Part shown: piece after piece, positions 1 through 5,328 of the stretch
How positions within the stretch are numbered: the stretch's first letter is position 1
Layout: the number at the start of each line of letters is the position of its first letter
Assembly (NCBI GenBank): GCA_003161495.1
Contig: PMOP01000515.1
Span: forward strand, 1-7,092
Reading direction: 5' to 3'
From: Acidobacteriota bacterium
GTDB taxonomy: Bacteria; Acidobacteriota; Terriglobia; Acidiferrales; UBA7541
DNA: 7,092 bases
Notes under the pieces: generated by a model
Databases searched by the model: none
Told to the model about the DNA's origin: nothing
The model's input: the letters and a program-made list of their open reading frames with translations, nothing else
Made by a program: the position numbers and the translations under genes

Positions 1-816
1 GCCCATGCCGCGCGCCGCCGTCAAAAATTCGTTCGTCACAGCCGTCGTCGGCAGGGGAACGTCAAGGTGCCGCCCCATCTCCAGCGCCAGCAGCATGTCC
101 TTCTGCATCATGTTTACGTCGAACCACGCTTCGTCGGGCATTTTCAAAACAAAAGGCCCGCGATATTGAACCATGGGCGATGCGATGGCGCTGTGCGTCA
201 GCACATCCACGGCGGTTTCACGCGAGATTCCGCTTTTTTCGGCCAGCAGGACGCCTTCGCAAAAAGCCAGCATTTGCACGGCAAGACTCAAGTTCGTCGC
301 GATCTTCAGCACCAAGGCGAGGCCGTTATCTCCAACATAAGTAACTTTGGGGCCAACGTCCAGAAGCACGGGCTTGGCCCTGTCAAAGGTTTCGCGGCGG
401 CCGCCGACCATTACCGATAATTTGCCCTCTTGAAGAGTAATCACGCTGCCGGAGACGGGCGAGTCGATCATGTCGGCGCCCTTTTCGCGCACCTTGGCCG
501 CGAGCGCCCGGCTGACCGAGGGGCTCACTGTGCTCATATCGATCAGAAGTTTGCCGGGCCCGAGTCCCGCCAGAATTCCATCCGATCCGTCCGTGATGGA
601 GTGAATCGCGGCGGCATTTGTGACCATGGAGAAAGTCATGTCCGCTGCGGCGCTTACCGCGCGCGGCGAATCGCCCCACTTCATGCCGCGGTCAAGCAAC
701 CACTGCGCCTTGGAGCGCGTGCGATTGTATCCGGTGACCGTGTGCCCCTTATCGAGCAGCCGGGCGACCATGTTGCCGCCCATCACTCCGAGTCCCACAA
801 AACCAAGATTCGCCAT
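1..816 (-). CDS. NAD(P)-dependent beta-hydroxyacid dehydrogenase (3-hydroxyisobutyrate dehydrogenase / glyoxylate-succinic semialdehyde reductase family), 3' end cut
   Basis: Seen: reading from the ATG at 814-816 gives 272 codons without a stop, running off the window edge. The family is usually 285-300 aa, so only about 15-25 residues are missing. The N-terminus GFVGLGVMG (5-13) is the Rossmann dinucleotide loop. DMSTVSP (93-99) and SPVSGS (119-124) are the family substrate-binding segments. K171 and N175 fit the catalytic Lys and Asn, and K239-D240 fits the conserved KD near the C-terminus. YNRTRSK after the second beta strand carries an Arg where NADP-preferring members have one, so NADP(H) is likely (inference). 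Family knowledge: these cytosolic enzymes reversibly oxidise short beta- or gamma-hydroxyacids; GLYR-type members reduce glyoxylate and succinic semialdehyde. The ATG has AGGAG 9 nt upstream. The gene starts 30 bp after the GntR stop, so the two are probably co-transcribed. The exact substrate cannot be read from sequence. Confidence 0.93.
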   Translation of the reverse strand, partial: MANLGFVGLGVMGGNMVARLLDKGHTVTGYNRTRSKAQWLLDRGMKWGDSPRAVSAAADMTFSMVTNAAAIHSITDGSDGILAGLGPGKLLIDMSTVSPSVSRALAAKVREKGADMIDSPVSGSVITLQEGKLSVMVGGRRETFDRAKPVLLDVGPKVTYVGDNGLALVLKIATNLSLAVQMLAFCEGVLLAEKSGISRETAVDVLTHSAIASPMVQYRGPFVLKMPDEAWFDVNMMQKDMLLALEMGRHLDVPLPTTAVTNEFLTAARGMG

Positions 817-846
817 TCGCTGAAATCTCCTAATTCAAATTCGCCC

Positions 847-1560
847 TTAGGCGCCTGTCGTTTCATCACCCGGATTGCTGCGCGAATCCTCGCGCACTTG
901 CGAAAGATGGGCCTGCATGGCGGCGCGTGCGCCCTGAGGATCGTGGCGCTCGATTGCATCGAAAATGTGTCTGTGGTGGCACTGTCCGCGCTGCGGGCCG
1001 CCGCCAATGTAAAAAATCCGCAAACGTTGTTCGCGTAGCAATCCCACGATGGAATCGATCAAGGAAAGAACAATCGGGTTCGCCGCCGCTTCTGCGAGGG
1101 CCAGGTGAAAATCGAGATCCGCTTCGATAAATGCATCGGAATCCGGGCCCGCGCTGTCCATGACAACAATCGCCTCTCGCATGGCTGCGATGTCCTGTTC
1201 GGTGGCGCGAATCGCAGCCAAAGCCGCGATTTCCGGCTCCAAAATCTCCCGGACTTCCGCCAAATAGGCGCCTCCATCCGTTTCGCCGCTCTTGATGATT
1301 CGGTCCAGAGAGCGGCGCATGGAATTGGAGGTTCCATTCGTAACGAAAGTTCCGCGCCCCGGAAACGCGTCGACCAGCCCTTTTTCCTGAAGCGCTTTGA
1401 TGGCCTCGCGAACGGCGGTGCGGCTGACGCCGAATTGTTTGGCAAGGTCGCGCTCCGCGGGGAGCTGGCTGCCCTCACTCAATTCGCCATTGAGGATCGA
1501 TCCCTCAATCTGCTGAACGATTTGCTCGTAAAGGCGCGTAGTTTGAATGACCTTGTACAA
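847..1560 (-). CDS. GntR family transcriptional regulator, FadR subfamily (FCD domain)
   Basis: A 237-aa protein with an N-terminal GntR winged helix (about 5-75): the segment LPAERDLAKQFGVSRTAVRE (33-52) is the classic recognition region, and PGRGTFV (67-73) is the wing. An all-helical FCD effector domain fills about 95-225. Its putative metal/effector ligands are visible: D148 and H152 (DLDFH), H196 (HRHI) and H218 (AHL). Such domains bind small organic acids, often through a metal ion. The start is TTG at 1558-1560: GAGAGG lies 6 nt upstream, the N-terminus MYKVIQTTRLYEQI fits the family, and no in-frame ATG lies upstream. A promoter and a palindromic operator lie about 80-120 bp upstream. 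The dehydrogenase gene follows after 30 bp, so an acid or aldehyde metabolised by that enzyme is the likely inducer (inference). Length is normal for the family. Confidence 0.95.
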   Translation of the reverse strand: MYKVIQTTRLYEQIVQQIEGSILNGELSEGSQLPAERDLAKQFGVSRTAVREAIKALQEKGLVDAFPGRGTFVTNGTSNSMRRSLDRIIKSGETDGGAYLAEVREILEPEIAALAAIRATEQDIAAMREAIVVMDSAGPDSDAFIEADLDFHLALAEAAANPIVLSLIDSIVGLLREQRLRIFYIGGGPQRGQCHHRHIFDAIERHDPQGARAAMQAHLSQVREDSRSNPGDETTGA

Positions 1561-1637
1561 GAAAAGCCTCTCGCTACACGATCCTGAAAAGCACGTTCCA
1601 GCATCCCGAACAAAAAAAGGAACTTAAATCTAGATCA

Positions 1638-1652
1638 TGTGGTCAGACCACA
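1638..1652. promoter_or_regulatory. Probable operator of the FadR-type regulator (perfect 15-bp palindrome)
   Basis: TGTGGTCAGACCACA is a perfect palindrome around a central A. Its core TGGT-CAG-ACCA matches the TGGTNNNACCA pattern typical of FadR-subfamily operators. It overlaps the -10 box of the minus-strand promoter at 1650-1678 and the expected transcription start near 1643, the right place for autorepression. A short ACCATTGGT element (1655-1663) sits next to it inside the promoter spacer. Binding by the adjacent regulator is inferred. Confidence 0.7.
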
Positions 1653-1678
1653 ATACCATTGGTTTTTGCGTTTGACAA
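1650..1678 (-). promoter_or_regulatory. Sigma70-type promoter for the GntR-dehydrogenase unit
   Basis: On the minus strand TTGTCA (1673-1678) and TATTGT (1650-1655) are separated by exactly 17 bp. That is close to the TTGACA-17-TATAAT consensus. The start site would fall near 1643, giving a leader of roughly 80 nt before the TTG codon. The -10 box lies partly inside the palindrome at 1638-1652. Confidence 0.6.
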
Positions 1679-1714
1679 CCGTGATTTTACGCGCAGTTCC
1701 GGCTGCAGCTTCTC

Positions 1715-3079
1715 TTACTTCACCCAAACCGTTTTTACGTTTGTGAATTCGCGAATCCCGTAGGTACTCAGTTCGCGGCCCACTCCTGAACGCTTCACGC
1801 CGCCGAAGGGGACTCTGGGGTCGGAGAACACCATTTGATTGATGAAGACCATGCCGGCTTCGAGTTCGTTGATGAAGCGTTCCTGTTCGTTCTTGTCGTT
1901 GGTCCAGGCGCTGGCGCCGAGGCCGAAGCGGCTGTCGTTGGCGACGTGTATGGCTTCATCCAAATTCTTCACTCTGAAAATAGAGGCCACCGGACCGAAC
2001 AATTCTTCTTTATAAGCCGCAGAATCTTTCGGAATATCCGAAAGTACGGTGGGCAGATAGAAACTACCCGGGCGATCGGCAGGCTTGCCTCCGGTCAGGA
2101 GTTTTGCGCCGGCTTTGATGGAGCTGCGGACATCGGCATCGAGAGAGGTTACCGCTTCGGCATTCGCAAGGGGACCAACATCCGTTTTTTCGTCGAAGGG
2201 GTCGCCGACTTTCAGGCTTTCCATTTTTGCTACGAAGGCTTGTTGAAATTTGTCCGCGATTTGTTCGTGAACGATGAAGCGCTTGGCCGCGATGCAGGAT
2301 TGCCCGTTGTTGGCCACTCGAGCTTTAATGCCGACCGAGACGGCATCCTCCAGATTTGCGCTGGGCATGACGATAAAGGGATCGCTGCCGCCTAGTTCCA
2401 GCACGACTTTCTTGATTCTCTGCGCTGCGCCGGTTCCCACTTTTACTCCGGCACCTTCGCTACCCGTCAATGTGGCCGCGGCAATGCGAGGATCGTCGAG
2501 GATTCTGTCGACGCTCCCTGCGCCAACGAGAAGAGTCTGGAATACTCCTTCGGGGACACCCGCCCTCAACAAAAGTTCTTCTATTTTCATCGCGCATTGC
2601 GGGACATTCGATGCGTGTTTCAGAAGTCCCACATTGCCCGCCATCAGTCCCGGAGCAATAAAACGGAAGGCCTGCCAGAAGGGATAATTCCACGGCGTGA
2701 TGACCAGGACCACGCCCATCGGCTGGTAGCGAATGAAACTCCGGCTCGCGGGCGTTTCGACAACTTCGTCGGCAAGAAAGCGCTCCGCATTTTCGGCGTA
2801 GTAGCGGCAGACCCACGCGCATTTCACGGCTTCGTCCACCGCGGAACGAAGGGTTTTGCCCATTTCGAGCGTCATGAGATGGGCGAGCGAATCCTTTTCG
2901 CTCTCGAGGATCTCGGCCGCGCGCATCATCATCTTGCCGCGATCGGCGAAAGATAGTTTATGAAATTTTGGAAACGCTTCCGCAGCGCGCTGGATTTTCT
3001 GGTCGACCTGCGCATCGGTCAGCGCGTCGAATTTCTTGATGGTTTCCCCGGTAGCAGGATTAATCGTTGCGATCGCCAT
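1715..3079 (-). CDS. gabD1: Succinate-semialdehyde dehydrogenase (GabD1/Sad-type aldehyde dehydrogenase)
   Basis: A 454-aa cytosolic aldehyde dehydrogenase that should oxidise succinic semialdehyde to succinate, feeding GABA or 4-hydroxybutyrate carbon into the TCA cycle. The N-terminus MAIATINPATGE, the segment LLKHASNVPQCA (152-163), LELGGSDPFIVMPSA (227-241) and the C-terminal PFGGVKRSG (424-432) closely follow what I remember of mycobacterial GabD1 and E. coli Sad (about 455-462 aa). Catalytic residues are all present: N131 (PWNYP), K154, E228 (LELGG) and C262 (NGQSC); E359-x-FGP is also kept. The ATG at 3077-3079 is chosen because it begins exactly where the family begins. An in-frame GTG at 3140-3142 would add 21 residues that match nothing I know and has no Shine-Dalgarno. 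The ATG itself has only a weak GGGG 13 nt upstream. Cofactor choice and strict substrate are inferred. It lies 154 bp upstream of the GntR gene, on the same strand, probably as a separate unit. Confidence 0.92.
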   Translation of the reverse strand: MAIATINPATGETIKKFDALTDAQVDQKIQRAAEAFPKFHKLSFADRGKMMMRAAEILESEKDSLAHLMTLEMGKTLRSAVDEAVKCAWVCRYYAENAERFLADEVVETPASRSFIRYQPMGVVLVITPWNYPFWQAFRFIAPGLMAGNVGLLKHASNVPQCAMKIEELLLRAGVPEGVFQTLLVGAGSVDRILDDPRIAAATLTGSEGAGVKVGTGAAQRIKKVVLELGGSDPFIVMPSANLEDAVSVGIKARVANNGQSCIAAKRFIVHEQIADKFQQAFVAKMESLKVGDPFDEKTDVGPLANAEAVTSLDADVRSSIKAGAKLLTGGKPADRPGSFYLPTVLSDIPKDSAAYKEELFGPVASIFRVKNLDEAIHVANDSRFGLGASAWTNDKNEQERFINELEAGMVFINQMVFSDPRVPFGGVKRSGVGRELSTYGIREFTNVKTVWVK

Positions 3080-3290
3080 GATCTGATTTGCCCCAATAGA
3101 AGAAAGTATGATGCGGGTGAGGGAAGCGATAGCAGCCTCCACCCGGGTAGTTCGGATGCATTGCCTTACAGTTTTACCACGTTTCAGGGGTATTTGCCCG
3201 CTGGAGGGTCGCGGGCCGTCTGGGGCCGGATCGCAGCTAATTCTCGAGAGGAAGGAAAAACAGCCAATCTACTGGCGTTTTGAAGAAGCA

Positions 3291-3361
3291 GTGGCGCAAG
3301 CTTCAGCCTGTGGGGTTGAGTGTTGCAAGGCCTAAACCCCACAGGCTGAAGCCTGCGCCAC
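3291..3361. repeat. 27-bp-arm inverted repeat, dispersed Acidobacteria-type palindrome
   Basis: Arms 3291-3317 and 3335-3361 are reverse complements at 26 of 27 positions, with a 17-nt spacer (3318-3334). Each arm contains the sub-palindrome CAGGCTGAAGCCTG (or its complement, with the one mismatch) flanked by CCCCA and GCGCCAC. The repeat begins 7 bp beyond the stop codon of the peroxiredoxin gene and lies upstream of the succinate-semialdehyde dehydrogenase. As RNA it would fold into a very stable hairpin and could protect or end the peroxiredoxin mRNA, but neither side has a U tract. The core recurs at 5273-5290. I remember such sequences as widely scattered in acidobacterial intergenic regions. 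Confidence 0.85.
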
Positions 3362-3368
3362 CAAAACC

Positions 3369-3956
3369 TTATTTGCCGGAGAGCTGTTGCACGATTGCCA
3401 GCGATTTGGCGACGTGCTGATCGGGTGAAATGCCGTCGTCCTTGGAGGAAAAGGAAGCGATGATTTTGTGATCTTTGCCGATGACAAAGGTTACGCGTTC
3501 GATAAAGTCATGATCGATCGCGTCGCCCTTCACATCCGTCATGCCGGCTTTTGCGGCATTCGTCGCCAGATTGTAGGAGGCGGCGATTTTCTTGTCCGCA
3601 TCGGAAGCTACCGGAAACTTTCCGGCGCAAAAATCGGGGTCGGCCGCAAACCGGTTGAGCCGCGCGATGCTGTCAGCCGATACGCCAATAATGCTGGCCC
3701 CGGCGGCGTCGAATTTTTCTTTCTCTTGTGAAAAGGTGTGCGCTTCAAGATCGCAGCCTTTGGTATAAGCGGAAGGGAAGAAATAGACCACCACCGGCCC
3801 TTTCTTCAGCGCCTCTTGCAGCGAAAAATCAAATTCTTTTCCTCCCATGGAACCGCGAGCCGAGAAATTGGGCGCCATATCGCCTACTTTGAGCGCAGCC
3901 AAAACCGGCAGGCTAATCAACAGGGAAACCGCGAGACCCAGTAATGCTTTTTTCAT
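3369..3956 (-). CDS. Exported peroxiredoxin, AhpC/TSA (PrxQ/BCP-like) family
   Basis: A 195-aa thiol peroxidase expected to reduce hydrogen peroxide and organic hydroperoxides outside the cytoplasm. Residues 1-20 are a Sec signal peptide: MKK, then a hydrophobic stretch, with likely cleavage after VLA (18-20). The mature thioredoxin fold begins LKVGDMAPNF. The active-site signature PxxxTxxC is complete (P61, T65, peroxidatic C68), and R154 in ERVTFVIG fits the conserved active-site Arg. The PrxQ-type resolving Cys five residues after C68 is absent (H73 there). The only other mature Cys is C110 (DFCAGKFP), which could resolve in the alternative PrxQ manner; otherwise the enzyme is 1-Cys. The start is firm: AGGAGG lies 8 nt before the ATG at 3954-3956. 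It stands alone, with an inverted repeat directly downstream. The reductant is not encoded nearby. Confidence 0.92.
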   Translation of the reverse strand: MKKALLGLAVSLLISLPVLAALKVGDMAPNFSARGSMGGKEFDFSLQEALKKGPVVVYFFPSAYTKGCDLEAHTFSQEKEKFDAAGASIIGVSADSIARLNRFAADPDFCAGKFPVASDADKKIAASYNLATNAAKAGMTDVKGDAIDHDFIERVTFVIGKDHKIIASFSSKDDGISPDQHVAKSLAIVQQLSGK

Positions 3957-3989
3957 GGCAAATGCCTCCTGACCATCGAAGTGACAAGA

Positions 3990-3998
3990 AGCATATCA
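3990..3998 (-). promoter_or_regulatory. Possible extended -10 element for the peroxiredoxin gene
   Basis: On the minus strand TGATATGCT resembles an extended -10 (TGnTATnnT), about 35 nt before the start codon. No convincing -35 box is seen at 16-18 bp, so this is only a candidate. Confidence 0.25.
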
Positions 3999-4111
3999 CA
4001 ACAGGTTTAGGACGAGAAACAATGGCGAATCCAGCGCACTGGCGCACTTGCGATTGGGAATGTTGGGCATCTTTTTCCGAAAAGAAGGTAAACTAATCCG
4101 GTTGTGGTGAC

Positions 4112-4188
<77 letters not shown>

Positions 4189-4196
4189 TTCTGCAA

Positions 4197-4213
4197 TCGG
4201 CGCTTTGGGCCGA
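4197..4213. terminator. Weak hairpin downstream of the tRNA, possible shared terminator
   Basis: TCGGC (4197-4201) pairs with GCCGA (4209-4213) around a 7-nt loop, 9 bp after the tRNA CCA end. On the plus strand a loosely U-rich stretch (ATTGTTT) follows 7 nt later. The stem is short and the tail poor, so termination is only possible. It lies between the convergent tRNA and the small gene ending at 4259. Confidence 0.3.
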
Positions 4214-4258
4214 GTAAATATTGTTTCGCAGGAGAAGATTTTAAATAGGGCGGCCAGT

Positions 4259-4486
4259 TTACGTACGAAAATGCAAGCAATTGTCTCTGAGCAGGCGAAT
4301 GTCCTGCATCGTGTCTTCGAGGGCCAGGCGTTCGCCATCCGTTCCGGCTTGGTCCTCTATTACCACCAAACGATGGAATACGGCGTCGTCAGCCGCGGCC
4401 AATCGTGTGGAGAATTTTTCGGAATCGATTTCCGTCAATGCCGCCACGAAAAGCCGTCGCCATTGGGAATCTGAAGTAGTTTCCAT
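4259..4486 (-). CDS. Small uncharacterised acidic protein (75 aa)
   Basis: The ATG at 4484-4486 has GGAGG 7 nt upstream, a much better start than the longer in-frame option at 4534, which has none. The 75-aa product is acidic, has no signal peptide or membrane segment, and reads as two or three amphipathic helices. It opens METTSDSQWRRLFVAALTEID, followed by a heptad-like RLAAADDAVFHRL and a C-terminal LEDTMQDIRLLRDN. I recall similar short proteins (W-x3-F/Y-x2-A, then ETD/EID, then R-x2-AA-x2-A) from many Acidobacteria, all without known function; that resemblance is from memory. A second small gene of the same orientation starts 430 bp upstream. No function is assigned. Confidence 0.7.
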   Translation of the reverse strand: METTSDSQWRRLFVAALTEIDSEKFSTRLAAADDAVFHRLVVIEDQAGTDGERLALEDTMQDIRLLRDNCLHFRT

Positions 4487-4697
4487 GTTGCATCCTCCAA
4501 ATACTAATTGCGTCTGCCGGGAAATGTGCCGCACTGTTACCGCCCGGCTGTTTTCAAATTTAAAATAATGCGGGAATGGAATATATCGGGCTCAATACTT
4601 ACTTGCGGGCAAAGTTTCCCTTAGGCTGACGAAGCGGGTTCTGACGCTGGCCGGTCACTCCTGAATGCCTTTTTTGTGCGTTTTTACGCGTTCCAGG
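4487..4697. other. Intergenic gap between the two small genes
   Basis: Apart from the Shine-Dalgarno of the 75-aa gene (near 4494-4498), the gap holds AT-rich DNA around 4550-4600 that could carry a minus-strand promoter, but no box pair with good spacing was found. Just after the upstream gene's stop a tiny GCGT-AAAA-ACGC stem can form on the minus strand; it is too short to call a terminator. Confidence 0.4.
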
Positions 4698-4919
4698 CTA
4701 GCCGGCTGCCGCCTTCTTGGCTAATGGGTACGACTTGCGAGGGCCTGCATTTGCAGGGAAGCGATTGCCAGCTTGAATGTCAACGGCCACGAATTCATTC
4801 TCGGAATGCTCAGCCAGTTCCGCCAGTTTGCGATCCGTTTCGAATTGCCCGGAGACGCAGGTCCGCCAAGTCGTAGATCCATCGGGGAATTTCTCGAAGA
4901 TGTCGAAATTGCGCTGCAT
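4698..4919 (-). CDS. Small uncharacterised protein (73 aa), FDIFEKFPDGS-type
   Basis: The ATG at 4917-4919 has GGAGG 9 nt upstream and a good promoter about 45-70 bp upstream, so expression is likely. The protein begins MQRNFDIFEKFPDGSTTWR, then has a helix rich in Glu, Leu and Ala (KLAELAEHSENE) and a strand-like FVAVDIQAG, and ends in a basic Ala/Lys tail (LAKKAAAG). I recall a group of short acidobacterial proteins with the same plan (FD-F-K-PDG-W, a helix, then a strand ending in a short tail), none with known function. It has a single cysteine (C21) and no signal peptide or membrane span. It may be co-transcribed with the 75-aa gene 211 bp downstream, though that gap is wide for an operon. 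Confidence 0.72.
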   Translation of the reverse strand: MQRNFDIFEKFPDGSTTWRTCVSGQFETDRKLAELAEHSENEFVAVDIQAGNRFPANAGPRKSYPLAKKAAAG

Positions 4920-4962
4920 GGTTGATTACCTCCGGAGGGAAGGACCGAAGATCACTGAAACC

Positions 4963-4991
4963 CTTATACGCCGAGGGGACTTATCATGCAA
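4963..4991 (-). promoter_or_regulatory. Sigma70-type promoter of the 73-aa gene
   Basis: On the minus strand TTGCAT (4986-4991) and TATAAG (4963-4968) are separated by exactly 17 bp. The start site would be near 4956, leaving a leader of about 35-40 nt that contains the GGAGG before the ATG at 4919. Confidence 0.6.
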
Positions 4992-5272
4992 GGTAAACCA
5001 CGAATGATATTCATAATACTTTCAGGAAGGTGGGGCATGCTTGTGGGCTGGGGAGGTTGACTTCACCCGGATCGGTTGAGGGGATACCGATTTCCGGGAT
5101 GGTGCTACAATTTTCGCAGTTCGGGGAATCAGCACGGATCTCTCATCAGCTCAACGATATGGATTCGCCGGAGAATGGATCGCTGGTGAGGGATTTGGTT
5201 GCTTTGTGGGAAGCCGGCGAGGCGGAAGGCGGTTTGGCTTGACCGGATTCGGAGTGAAGTTGCAGGAATGGC
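4992..5272. other. Intergenic stretch with no supported gene
   Basis: The 408-bp gap between the divergent 73-aa gene and the YncE-like gene holds the promoter at 4963-4991 and the repeat at 5273-5290. The rest shows no convincing gene. A plus-strand open frame from 5030 to 5242 (70 codons) lacks a Shine-Dalgarno, has a composition unlike its neighbours and resembles nothing I know. A TACAAT box at 5106-5111 on the plus strand could be a -10 for the YncE-like gene, but no matching -35 lies 16-18 bp upstream. Confidence 0.45.
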
Positions 5273-5290
5273 GACAGGCTGAAGCCTGTC
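5273..5290. repeat. Second copy of the CAGGCTGAAGCCTG palindromic repeat
   Basis: GACAGGCT and AGCCTGTC are perfect 8-bp arms around GA. The 14-nt core CAGGCTGAAGCCTG is identical to that in the right arm of the large inverted repeat at 3335-3361, although the flanks differ. It lies 38 bp before the ATG of the YncE-like gene, so if transcription begins upstream the hairpin is in that gene's leader. Confidence 0.75.
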
Positions 5291-5328
5291 CTACTGAGAG
5301 CAGGACACTAGACGAAAAGGAGATTTAC

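Noticed and set aside
67..1038. Plus-strand and other-frame open frames across the dehydrogenase and regulator genes
   Set aside because: They are shadows of the two minus-strand genes: no family resemblance, low-complexity Arg/His/Gly-rich translations, and no ribosome binding sites.
1672..1700. Plus-strand TTGACA at 1672-1677 as a promoter
   Set aside because: No -10-like box follows at 16-18 bp and no plus-strand gene starts downstream; the overlapping minus-strand TTGTCA has a proper partner.
3080..3142. Longer GTG start for the succinate-semialdehyde dehydrogenase at 3142
   Set aside because: It adds 21 residues not found in the family and lacks a ribosome binding site; the ATG at 3079 aligns with the usual N-terminus.
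4679..4697. GCGT-AAAA-ACGC stem after the 73-aa gene as a terminator
   Set aside because: A 4-bp stem is too weak and no U tract follows on the minus strand.
5030..5242. Plus-strand 70-codon open frame upstream of the YncE-like gene
   Set aside because: No Shine-Dalgarno, no recognisable motif, and the frame simply passes through GC-rich intergenic DNA; kept only as part of the intergenic description.
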